Shown here: positions 9,095 through 17,623 of the stretch, piece by piece
Layout: every line of letters starts with the position of its first letter
Position numbering within the stretch: position 1 is the first letter of the stretch
DNA from: Myxococcales bacterium
Lineage (GTDB): Bacteria > Myxococcota_A > Bradymonadia > Bradymonadales > Bradymonadaceae
NCBI GenBank assembly: GCA_026988815.1
Contig: JALSKP010000761.1
Span: forward strand, 1-35,929
Direction of reading: 5' to 3'
DNA length: 35,929 nucleotides
Translations under genes and position numbers: made by a program
Notes under the pieces: model-generated
The model's input: the letters and a program-made list of their open reading frames with translations, nothing else
Told to the model about the DNA's origin: nothing
Database searches by the model: none

Positions 9095-10303
9095 ATGGAT
9101 ACCACTGGCATTCTTTTTATCGACGATATCGACCTCAACGAAAAAGTCGTATTCTTAAGGGTTGATTTTAACGTTCCTCTTGATGGCAAAGAGATCACCG
9201 ATGAAACGCGTATTGATGCGGCCTTGCCGACGATAAGGTACGCGATGGAGAACGGCGCAAAACTCGTCCTAGCCAGCCACTTAGGTCGTCCCCAAGGGAA
9301 AAAAAATAAACACCTTCGCATGGAAGTTGTGGCCAAACGCCTCGCCGAAATACTTGAAGTTGAAGTTATTGTTCCCGAGGAAATTGAAGAGGGCATTATT
9401 AAAACCCTCATCAAAGGACTCAAAAGCAACCAAATCATCTTGCTCGAAAATTTGCGATTTAATCCAGGTGAAAAATCCGGTGATCTCGAATTTGCAAAAC
9501 GACTTGCAAGTTTGGCCGATGTTTACATCAACGATGCCTTTGGCGCCGTTCATCGTAAACATAGTTCAGTTTACCAAATGGTTGAATATTTCCGTCGAGG
9601 ATCCTTAGGCGCCGGCTTCTTGGTCAAAAAGGAAATCGAGGAGTTGAGTAAACTCGGCAGACCCGCTCACCCTTTTGTCGCCGTCATGGGCGGTGCAAAA
9701 GTATCTGATAAGATCACAGCCTTGGAAAACCTTTTAGTAGACAAGGTCGATATTCTACTCATCGGCGGAGCAATGGCCTACACCTTTTTAAAGGCTCAAG
9801 GCAAAGCGGTCGGAAACTCTTTGGTCGAAAATGAACAAATCGATCTCGCCAAAAATATCATCAAGATTGCCAAACAAAAACGTAAGAAAATTTACTTTCC
9901 TGTAGATCATATTGTCGCCGATAGTATTGATGCAGCGCAGGCCCAAAGCGTCGAAACCATACCTGCTGATAAAGCCGCCTTTGATATCGGACCCAAAACG
10001 ATTGCCATCTATGTTGAGCACATCGCAAAAGCTAAAACGGTATTCTGGAACGGACCGATGGGCGTTTTTGAGCGGGATATTTTTTCAAATGGAACGATGA
10101 AAATCGCTGAAGCGATCGCAAGCAGCGATGCGTTCACTATCGTTGGGGGCGGAGATTCCGCCGCCGCCGTAGCAAAAGCTGGTGTAGGCGATCGCATCGA
10201 CCACGTCTCGACCGGAGGCGGCGCCTCGATGGAATTCGTAGAGGGAAAAGCCCTCCCCGGCATCGATGCATTGCGACCCAATCACCCTTTCGATCATTCC
10301 TAA
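9095..10303 (+). CDS. pgk: Phosphoglycerate kinase
   Basis: VVFLRVDFNVPLDG, LASHLGRPQGK, ENLRFNPGE, INDAFGAVHRKHSS, VAVMGGAKVSDKI, GGGDSAAAV. Start ATG 9095, 5 nt after gap stop. Confidence 0.97.
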   Translation: MDTTGILFIDDIDLNEKVVFLRVDFNVPLDGKEITDETRIDAALPTIRYAMENGAKLVLASHLGRPQGKKNKHLRMEVVAKRLAEILEVEVIVPEEIEEGIIKTLIKGLKSNQIILLENLRFNPGEKSGDLEFAKRLASLADVYINDAFGAVHRKHSSVYQMVEYFRRGSLGAGFLVKKEIEELSKLGRPAHPFVAVMGGAKVSDKITALENLLVDKVDILLIGGAMAYTFLKAQGKAVGNSLVENEQIDLAKNIIKIAKQKRKKIYFPVDHIVADSIDAAQAQSVETIPADKAAFDIGPKTIAIYVEHIAKAKTVFWNGPMGVFERDIFSNGTMKIAEAIASSDAFTIVGGGDSAAAVAKAGVGDRIDHVSTGGGASMEFVEGKALPGIDALRPNHPFDHS

Positions 10304-10405
10304 TCGAGAAAATCGATCACGATAGGCTTGGTTTTATACCTCGCGCTGGCCTATACTCTCAACGCACTTTAACTTGAATTTTTACACTTTTTTTCGGAGA
10401 AAATC

Positions 10406-11161
10406 ATGAGACGACCTTTTGTTGCCGGTAATTGGAAAATGAATAAAGGCCCTAAAGAAGCCGCCGCCTTAGCTGGCCAAATTCTTAGCGAAATTGCAGG
10501 CGTTAATAACGTTGATATCGCTATTGCACCCGTTGCGATTAGCCTTGCATCTGTTCATCTGGTCCTTCAGAACACCAACTTAAAAATGGCCGCCCAGAAT
10601 ATGTTCTACGAAGAAAGTGGCGCTTATACCGGTGAGCTTTCCCCGCTCATGCTCAATGAAATCGGATGCAAGTACGCAATTATTGGACATAGTGAGCGCC
10701 GACAGATTTTTGGTGAAGACGACGAACTCATCAACCGAAAAACACGCGCCGCCATTTCACACGGTATCCAGCCGATCGTGTGTTGTGGCGAAACCTTAGA
10801 AGAACGCGAAAGCGGAAGCACGAACGATAAAGTCGCCTTCCAGGTTAAAGCCGCACTTTCGGGTATTCGAATGGAAGATGCTTCTAAAATTACCGTCGCC
10901 TATGAACCCATTTGGGCCATCGGGACGGGAAGAACCGCAAGCCCCGAACAAGCACAAGAAGTCCACGCGATGATTCGAAATTTACTGGCCGAGATTTTCA
11001 ATAGTGCCGCTGCCGATCAAATTCGAATCCAGTACGGCGGAAGCGTAAAACCTGCCAACATCGAAGAGCTTATCGCAAAGACCGACATCGACGGTGCGCT
11101 GGTTGGCGGCGCCAGCCTAAAAGCCGACAGCTTTGCAGCGATCATTAAGGCTTGCGTTTAG
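10406..11161 (+). CDS. tpiA: Triosephosphate isomerase
   Basis: RRPFVAGNWKMNK, AIIGHSERRQIFGE, VAYEPIWAIGTGRTAS, IQYGGSVKPANI, GALVGGASLK. RBS-like CGGAG upstream. Confidence 0.97.
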   Translation: MRRPFVAGNWKMNKGPKEAAALAGQILSEIAGVNNVDIAIAPVAISLASVHLVLQNTNLKMAAQNMFYEESGAYTGELSPLMLNEIGCKYAIIGHSERRQIFGEDDELINRKTRAAISHGIQPIVCCGETLEERESGSTNDKVAFQVKAALSGIRMEDASKITVAYEPIWAIGTGRTASPEQAQEVHAMIRNLLAEIFNSAAADQIRIQYGGSVKPANIEELIAKTDIDGALVGGASLKADSFAAIIKACV

Positions 11162-11224
11162 TCTCCACAATGACTAAAGCTGACTTAACATTCTAACTTC
11201 GAACATATTTCAGCCCCACATCCG

Positions 11225-11890
11225 ATGTTTAAACACCTATCCTTACGGGAAACCACGATTATTCGACGTGTCGGATACGATATTGTCTTGACGCCTGAAA
11301 GGGTATCCTCACTCCACCTGCCAAGCGGAAAACTTGTCGCCTGCGATCCCTTGTCAATGCCAGAAACGGAACCCTATCTGGACGATCTTCCAATTGGAAA
11401 ATTTCCAATCTACGCCATCAGGGCCAACTTACGCGACGAGGTCCGACTCGCCTTTATCGTAATCGAGTTTACCAATGAGAAGGTTAGCGAATGGGATATG
11501 CTCATTGTTCCCGGCGAAGAAAAAAATTGGAGCCCCGAAGAAAGAAGCGGATTTTTAGTCGATACAAGTTATGCAGCTTTTATGGATGAAAGCTGCGCGC
11601 ACCGATTGGTGGATAGATTTGTTCAACTCGAAAAGGATTCCGATTATGATGATGAAGAAAGTGAGTTCGAAAAACTGTTGTTGAGTGGACTCCGAAAACC
11701 CAAAAAGAAAGGCGCTTTTCCTTTCGTTGATGTTAAAATCGATACCCACACCATGTTTGCCTTCTGGACCGATCCTGGTGCCTATTCAGGATATGTAGGT
11801 AGGGACAGCGACGGAAAGGTAGCACGTTTACTTTTCGATTTTTCTGCGGTGCCTTTTATTATATCGCCACGCGGATTTGTTTTTCGCTAG
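11225..11890 (+). CDS. DUF4241-like protein
   Basis: 221 aa ORF; GKLVACDPLS, LPIGKFPIYAIRA and C-terminal PGAYSGYVGRDSDGKVARLLFDFSAVPF resemble the DUF4241 pattern. Family call by eye. Confidence 0.6.
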   Translation: MFKHLSLRETTIIRRVGYDIVLTPERVSSLHLPSGKLVACDPLSMPETEPYLDDLPIGKFPIYAIRANLRDEVRLAFIVIEFTNEKVSEWDMLIVPGEEKNWSPEERSGFLVDTSYAAFMDESCAHRLVDRFVQLEKDSDYDDEESEFEKLLLSGLRKPKKKGAFPFVDVKIDTHTMFAFWTDPGAYSGYVGRDSDGKVARLLFDFSAVPFIISPRGFVFR

Positions 11891-11962
11891 TTCTACCGTA
11901 CGTACAACCAGTGTACAAAAGGATGACATCCTGATATCCTCGTCTTCGAGAGAGGAGGTTTT

Positions 11963-12229
11963 ATGGCATCACGCATTAACATTAGAATTGACGAGAAACT
12001 CAAAGCAGACGCAGAAAAGGTCGTCGCCTTGGAGGGTATGAAAAGCCTCACAGAGTATATTGTCAAACTTATTCGACAGGACTCAGAAAGACTTCTCGAA
12101 CTGCATTCAAAAATTGTTCTAGAAGACAACGTATTTGATCGCTTCATGAAGGCCTGCGAAGACGCCGAAAAACCGAACGCTGCCTTACTTGAGGCAGCTA
12201 AGTTTACGGACCAATCTCGCTTTCGATGA
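11963..12229 (+). CDS. DUF1778/TacA-like ribbon-helix-helix antitoxin
   Basis: MASRINIRIDEKLKADAEKVVALEGMKSLTEYIVKLIRQDSERLLELHSKIVLEDNVFDRFMKACEDAEKPNAALLEAA matches the RHH N-terminus and toxin-neutralising tail of TacA-like antitoxins; GAGGAGG RBS upstream. Confidence 0.85.
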   Translation: MASRINIRIDEKLKADAEKVVALEGMKSLTEYIVKLIRQDSERLLELHSKIVLEDNVFDRFMKACEDAEKPNAALLEAAKFTDQSRFR

Positions 12230-12747
12230 AAGCGCTCAAGCGTTTCGTTCCTTTGAATAAACGCAAGCACGATCGAAAATCCTTCGATTGCGGGAGCGTG
12301 CATCTCAATGTTTTCCTACGAGAAAAAGCAGATAACCATTACAAAAAAGGCGTCAGCTTAACAATGGTCCTCCCTGAACAAAGCAGAACTAAGCCAAAAC
12401 GAATTTGTGCTTTCTATACGCTCTCGCACACAACAATCGAACGAAACTCTCTCCCAACGAAAATCGCCAAAACCCTCCCTTCTTACCCGATACCGGTCCT
12501 TCTATTAGCGCAACTCGCTGTGCACAGCGACATTCAGAAAAAAGGAATGGGAAAGGTTTCTCTCATTCTTGCACTAAGGCATTGTGTGAAAATCAATAAA
12601 ACACTCAATTCGGTAGCAATTGTTGTGGACGCAATTGACGCTAAGGCGAGCTCTTTTTATCAGAAATACGGATTCGATCCCTTGATTTCAAATCGACTAT
12701 TTTTACCGATGTGTGTTGCCGAAGCGCTTCTGCTCCGAAAGACCTAA
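12226..12747 (+). CDS. GNAT-family N-acetyltransferase, TacT-like toxin
   Basis: FDCGSVHLNVFLREKADNHYKKGVS, IPVLLLAQLAVHSDIQKKGMGKVSLILAL, ASSFYQKYGFDPL. ATGA overlap with the antitoxin stop. Confidence 0.87.
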   Translation: MKALKRFVPLNKRKHDRKSFDCGSVHLNVFLREKADNHYKKGVSLTMVLPEQSRTKPKRICAFYTLSHTTIERNSLPTKIAKTLPSYPIPVLLLAQLAVHSDIQKKGMGKVSLILALRHCVKINKTLNSVAIVVDAIDAKASSFYQKYGFDPLISNRLFLPMCVAEALLLRKT

Positions 12748-12840
12748 ATAACTTCCGGTCGAATAGTAAATTCAGTTACATTTCAGTTAGAGCGCGTTTC
12801 GAAAATGAGGGAGGTTGATTCATCGAAAAACGAAGACCGT

Positions 12841-14325
12841 TTACCCCATCCAGGTTTCGTCGGTTTGGAGCGCCCATTTTACGGTTACTTTTCTCGGGCG
12901 AGTCCAGTATTTAAATCCATCCATACCGGTCATGTCGCCGTGGCCAAATTTTGAATCGTTCCATCCACCGAACGCGAAAGGTTCGCGCGGAACCGGTACG
13001 CCGATATTTACTCCGACCATCCCTGCTTCAAAACGTTTGATGGCGCGCTCAGCAATTCCACCGGAAGTGGTGTAAATCGCGGCGGCGTTTCCATAAGGAT
13101 TTGCATTTTCAATTTGGAAGGCTTCTTCCAATGTATCGACACGAAGAATGGACAAAACCGGTCCAAAAATTTCTTCTTTATAACATCGCATATCTGTCGT
13201 TACGCCATCGATAATTGTCGGTCCAACCCAATAACCTTCATCGCGTCCTTTTCCTCTTCCGTCGACAAGGATCTTCGCGCCACATTTTTCAGCATCGTTT
13301 ATGATCTCAACAATGCGATTCTTAGAATCTTCACTAATGATAGCGCCAATATCTTGGCCGGTGTTGATCGCTTCTGATTTTTTCACAATATCATCAACGA
13401 TATGTTCAACATCTCCGATCGCAATAAGAACTGAGGCGGCCATGCAACGCTGTCCAGCACAACCGGTAAACGAGCCTACTACATTTGTAGAGGTCAAGTT
13501 GAGGTCAGCATCGGGAACCATCAATAGATGATTTTTTGCTCCGCCTAAACACAACATTTTCTTTCCCGTCTTCGCGCCTTTTTCGTAGAGAAGTTTAGCA
13601 ACTCGGGTCGAGCCAACAAAAGCGACCGCGCCAATATCTTCGTGTTCTACGATCGCCGTTACAGCTTCTTTGGTTCCATTTACGATGTTTAAAACGCCTT
13701 TGGGTAGACCCGCTTCTTCCAAAAGTTCGGCGATTCTCATCGCGCCAAAAGGTACTTTTTCGGAAGGCTTTAGAATGAATGCATTTCCTGCAACTAAAGC
13801 TTGAGGCAGCATCCAGAGCGGAACCATGGTCGGAAAGTTAAACGGAATCACACCAGCGACAACGCCGATGGGTTCGTGAATAACTTTACAATTTACACCA
13901 CGACTTACATCCAATTGACCGCCGTCGGCCATATTTTGGAGCGAGGCGCCCATCTCTACGCATTCGATTCCTTTTAGAACCGAACCTCGAGATTGACCTA
14001 TCGTCTTTCCGTTTTCGTGAGAAAGAAGCCAGGATAATTCATCAACATGTTGGTCCATAAGCTGCTTTAATTTGTGCATCACCTGAGCACGTTCTCGCAC
14101 CGGCCATTGTGCCCAGCCTTTTTGAGCGGCTTTTGCGGCCTCAACCGCTGCATTCACATCATCGGCGTTGGAAATCACCAAAGACCCCATCGACTTCGCA
14201 TAACGGGGATTGATCACATCTTCGGTCTTCCCCGATTTTGATGCGACCCACTCGCCGCCAATTAAATTTTTTGCCTGAACATACTGAACGAAATCGTAAT
14301 TACGACCTGAGAATTGATTTGCCAT
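12841..14325 (-). CDS. mmsA: CoA-acylating methylmalonate-semialdehyde dehydrogenase-like aldehyde dehydrogenase
   Basis: GVVAGVIPFNFPTMVPLWMLPQALVAGNAFILKPSEKVPFG, VGSFTGCAGQRCMAAS, GMVGVNIGVPVPREPFAFGGWNDSKFGHGDMTG. ATG at 14325 preferred to the upstream TTG at 14364. Confidence 0.92.
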   Translation of the reverse strand: MANQFSGRNYDFVQYVQAKNLIGGEWVASKSGKTEDVINPRYAKSMGSLVISNADDVNAAVEAAKAAQKGWAQWPVRERAQVMHKLKQLMDQHVDELSWLLSHENGKTIGQSRGSVLKGIECVEMGASLQNMADGGQLDVSRGVNCKVIHEPIGVVAGVIPFNFPTMVPLWMLPQALVAGNAFILKPSEKVPFGAMRIAELLEEAGLPKGVLNIVNGTKEAVTAIVEHEDIGAVAFVGSTRVAKLLYEKGAKTGKKMLCLGGAKNHLLMVPDADLNLTSTNVVGSFTGCAGQRCMAASVLIAIGDVEHIVDDIVKKSEAINTGQDIGAIISEDSKNRIVEIINDAEKCGAKILVDGRGKGRDEGYWVGPTIIDGVTTDMRCYKEEIFGPVLSILRVDTLEEAFQIENANPYGNAAAIYTTSGGIAERAIKRFEAGMVGVNIGVPVPREPFAFGGWNDSKFGHGDMTGMDGFKYWTRPRKVTVKWALQTDETWMG

Positions 14326-14434
14326 GGTTGCTACTCGCTGAAAAGAATTCGAGTTATTTACCAAGTTTGAGGGAGCCCAGCAAGAGATGAGTGAAAGGGT
14401 TAGTGTGATCTAGATCGGGGAATTCAGTCAAACC

Positions 14435-14461
14435 CGTTCCCACGCGGAGCATATGGGAACG
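14435..14461. terminator. Candidate hairpin: perfect 8-bp inverted repeat CGTTCCCA/TGGGAACG
   Basis: Arms 14435-14442 and 14454-14461, downstream of the SCO1 gene 3' end (minus strand); followed on minus strand by GGGTTT, a weak T-tract. Confidence 0.4.
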
Positions 14462-14462
14462 A

Positions 14463-14487
14463 GAAATTTAAGGAATTTTTAAATTTC
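14463..14487. repeat. Perfect 9-bp inverted repeat GAAATTTAA/TTAAATTTC
   Basis: Arms 14463-14471 and 14479-14487, next to the 14435-14461 hairpin in the same intergenic region. Confidence 0.6.
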
Positions 14488-14524
14488 CCCCAAAATGATC
14501 ACGAGGCGTCTTTCCTTGAAAATT

Positions 14525-15103
14525 TTACTTCAACTTTTTTAAAGTTTCGATTGAAAGAGCGGGATCCTTATTCAAGCCGATTTGCTGATGAATAACCACA
14601 CCCTGGGCATCTACGATAGAGATAATATTGGAGTGAGAATAACCGCCACTTTCAAATTTTTTATATTTCACACCCAACATCATCGCCAATTCCAAGACCG
14701 CGTCTGCACCGCCATTGAGCAAGGTCCAATCCGTAATCGAGCGTTCTTCGGCAAACTTTTTCAACGCCTTAGGCGTATCCTTTTTGGGATCAATGGTGAC
14801 TAGGAGAAAATTAACCTCTTTTTTGATCTCCTCTGGCAAACCTTTTCTAATCTTTTGAATGTCGGCCACCGTCATCGGACAGACGTGCGGGCAACTGGCA
14901 TAAATCAAAGCAAGCACAAGGGGCTTGCCACGGAATGCATCCAATTTCATTTTCTTTTTATTTTGGCTGACCCATGTCGCATCCAAATGATAGATGGATT
15001 TTTCATTCAGCTCTGTTTTCTTTTTCGCCTCTTTGGTTTGAGCGAACGCACTCGCCGAACTCATCATCAAAAGGGTAATCAATAAACTATAAAAATATTT
15101 CAT
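14525..15103 (-). CDS. SCO1/SenC family copper chaperone/redox protein
   Basis: Signal peptide then LVLALIYASCPHVCPMTVADIQKIRKGL (CPHVCP motif), LVTIDPKKDTPKALKKFAEE, conserved His in GGYSHSNIISIVD. Confidence 0.92.
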   Translation of the reverse strand: MKYFYSLLITLLMMSSASAFAQTKEAKKKTELNEKSIYHLDATWVSQNKKKMKLDAFRGKPLVLALIYASCPHVCPMTVADIQKIRKGLPEEIKKEVNFLLVTIDPKKDTPKALKKFAEERSITDWTLLNGGADAVLELAMMLGVKYKKFESGGYSHSNIISIVDAQGVVIHQQIGLNKDPALSIETLKKLK

Positions 15104-15121
15104 ATGTCCTCCTAAAGGGAT

Positions 15122-15925
15122 CTACTTCACGCATCGAAACCCGAGGCTTGCTACAGAAAAATCTGCGCGTAAGCTGCTTCTAAATGCGTATCTCATAAAA
15201 GCTGTATAATCTTTAAAATCAGATGCGCCGGCCGAACCCGCGCCACAATAAAGCTGTTTGTTCAACGCACTATCGCCACGCGATTCTCCGGTCACAAGTG
15301 CCGTGTTAAAATCAAGGGTCCATTCCCAAATTACCCCATGCATATCGTGTACACCGTAAATATTAGCCGGATAGGTCGAACCCACCTCAGGCAAATTTTG
15401 TTCTGTAGGTTTACTATACCATTTGATGAGCTTTTCCTTATAGGCCGCGTCCTCCATCGCATAGCGCTTGGTATCACTAGCCGCGGCCACGTACTCCCAC
15501 TGTGAAACGGTGGGCAAGCGTTTTTTCTTGGCCTTGCAAAAGGCTTTCGCGGCGAACCAAGAAACCTCGACCACGGGGCTCGAAGGGTTGATAGCTGAAC
15601 CCAATTCTAAATCCGACTTCCATTTCGATAAATACCCTTTGTCGGCAAAAATCGACTTTCTATTTGAACGGCGCCATTTTGGATTCTTGGTAACGAAGTC
15701 CAAAAACTCTTCCGCTCTCACCGGAAAGGCGTCCATTTTGAACCTCTTTACTTTCACTTTTTTCGGCTCATTTTTCCCCGTAAAAAGAGGCTTATACACT
15801 CCTCGGGGAATCGATACGAATTTCGTTTTCTTCTTCGTACTACTCGCCTGTCCCTGAACAATCAGCGGACTAAGCGCACCAAGAAAAACACACAAAGAAA
15901 GCAGAATTGAGGGCTTAACGCGCAC
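15122..15925 (-). CDS. SUMF1/formylglycine-generating-enzyme-like domain protein, secreted
   Basis: [91 protein letters not shown] at 15925 ([26 protein letters not shown]) gives a signal peptide; the track start at 16009 lies deep inside nirK. Confidence 0.85.
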   Translation of the reverse strand: MRVKPSILLSLCVFLGALSPLIVQGQASSTKKKTKFVSIPRGVYKPLFTGKNEPKKVKVKRFKMDAFPVRAEEFLDFVTKNPKWRRSNRKSIFADKGYLSKWKSDLELGSAINPSSPVVEVSWFAAKAFCKAKKKRLPTVSQWEYVAAASDTKRYAMEDAAYKEKLIKWYSKPTEQNLPEVGSTYPANIYGVHDMHGVIWEWTLDFNTALVTGESRGDSALNKQLYCGAGSAGASDFKDYTAFMRYAFRSSLRADFSVASLGFRCVK

Positions 15926-17390
15926 TCTTAACCTCGGCAGGAGAAACAACCTTTTTCGAGTTACCCCATTGGCTATAAGCATAGGTGAGCACGTTTGCGA
16001 TATCTTCATCGCTTAGGTTCTGAGCGGGCATCACACCGTTAAACTCTTTTCCGTTAACCGAAATCTTTCCGTTCAAACCATTGACGAGAACTTCAATCGC
16101 ACGGTCTTTATTCGCATTCAGGAAGTCCGATCCTGCCAATGGAGGAAAGGCTCCGGGTATTCCTTTACCCGATCCTTGATGACAGGCCGCACAGTTTTGA
16201 GAGTAAATTCGCTTACCAAATAGAATACGCTCTTTTTGATTTTTTGCGAGCAGTGGCTTGGTATCGCCGTCGATTGTTTGAATCGCGCCACCTTCAGGCA
16301 AATAAATTTCGTCGCTGGTCTTGCCAGAATATACCGTTTTATTTTCTTTACCTGTCACTTTTAACATGCCGATGGCGCCCTTATTGAAGGCACGGAAAAT
16401 AGAATGATCGACAATGATAAAGGTCCCCGTCGCATCCATTTTGAACTCAACCATCGCCGACCCACCAGCGGGGACGATCGTCGTTTGAACATTGTTATTG
16501 ACCTGGGTACCACCTTCGATATTAACCTTATCAAAAATCTCACCAATGACATGGAAAGAGGACACAAGATTGGGTCCGCCATTACCGACGAAGAGACGCA
16601 CCGTTTCGCCGATTTTCGCCGGCAGCGCATTGTCGCCCGTTAACGCACCGACAGACCCGTTAAATACGACGTAATCTGGAATCTCGGTAATCGCCTTTTC
16701 CATACTAAAGGGCTGCAGACCGGCAGCGCCATATTTTCCTTTGGTATAAAACTCACTTTGGAAAACATAATACTCTTTATCAACTTTTGGTAATCCATCA
16801 CGCGGCTCGACAAGAATCAAACCATACATGCCGTTCGCAATGTGCATTCCCACAGGAGCGGTAGCGCAGTGGTAGACGAACAAACCGGGATTCAAGGCTT
16901 TAAAAGAAAAGGTAGAACTATGTCCAGGCGCGGTAAAGGAAGAAGCCGCTCCGCCGCCTGGACCCGTCACCGCATGAAGATCGATATTATGAGGCATCTT
17001 ACTTGAGGGATGATTTGAGAGATGGAATTCAACCAAATCTCCTTCACGTACACGGATAAACTTTCCTGGTACGCGACCGCCAAAAGTCCAGAAGGTATAA
17101 TCAACGCCATCGGCGAGGCGACCTTGTTTTTCGATCGTCTCCAAGTTTACTATTACTTTGGTCGCGTGTTTCCGCGTAATCGGAGGAGGTACGTCGGGCG
17201 CATAAGTAAGAACTGCAACTTCTTCACCCTTAATTTCTTCACTTAAGTTATCCGCTGCCGTCACGACAGTTTTCTTTGGCCCAACCTTTTTTGTCTCTTC
17301 CTTCGGATTGACATTCTTGGCAGGCGTCGTTTCTTTATTCTGACACCCAAAACATAAAAACACGAGGGCCACTAACATTGTTCTTTTCAT
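15915..17390 (-). CDS. nirK: Copper-containing nitrite reductase NirK with C-terminal cytochrome c domain, predicted lipoprotein
   Basis: [48 protein letters not shown] (type 1/2 Cu ligand motifs); C-terminal heme site [12 protein letters not shown]-terminal [11 protein letters not shown] lipobox-like. Confidence 0.95.
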   Translation of the reverse strand: MKRTMLVALVFLCFGCQNKETTPAKNVNPKEETKKVGPKKTVVTAADNLSEEIKGEEVAVLTYAPDVPPPITRKHATKVIVNLETIEKQGRLADGVDYTFWTFGGRVPGKFIRVREGDLVEFHLSNHPSSKMPHNIDLHAVTGPGGGAASSFTAPGHSSTFSFKALNPGLFVYHCATAPVGMHIANGMYGLILVEPRDGLPKVDKEYYVFQSEFYTKGKYGAAGLQPFSMEKAITEIPDYVVFNGSVGALTGDNALPAKIGETVRLFVGNGGPNLVSSFHVIGEIFDKVNIEGGTQVNNNVQTTIVPAGGSAMVEFKMDATGTFIIVDHSIFRAFNKGAIGMLKVTGKENKTVYSGKTSDEIYLPEGGAIQTIDGDTKPLLAKNQKERILFGKRIYSQNCAACHQGSGKGIPGAFPPLAGSDFLNANKDRAIEVLVNGLNGKISVNGKEFNGVMPAQNLSDEDIANVLTYAYSQWGNSKKVVSPAEVKSAR

Positions 17391-17623
17391 TTATTCCTCT
17401 TCTAATAGTGCCCCAATTTTAGTTGCAGATAAAAAAGCAGGATACCGAAACTATTGCGATGGACGATTCGTCAGGCGAAATTTATTCGTTCTGCTCAGCG
17501 CTTCGAATAATCGTGGCCTGTAGCGCTACAATATTACCGATCCTCGGATTCATCTCCCAAAAAATGGAACTCTTCCCAAGAGGCGTTGTCCTAGCATTTA
17601 CAATAACCCACATTGGAGTACGC

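Noticed and set aside
14325-14364. Upstream TTG start for mmsA giving MVNNSNSFQRVATM
   Set aside because: ATG at 14325 begins the family-typical N-terminal region; the extension has no recognisable content.
15926-16009. Track start of the SUMF1-like gene at 16009
   Set aside because: It overlaps nirK by about 95 nt and gives an odd N-terminus; GTG 15925 gives a clear signal peptide.
17423-17623. N-terminal extension of the VIT/VWA ORF
   Set aside because: ATG 17624 has a GGAG RBS and begins a signal peptide, so the extension is unlikely to be translated.
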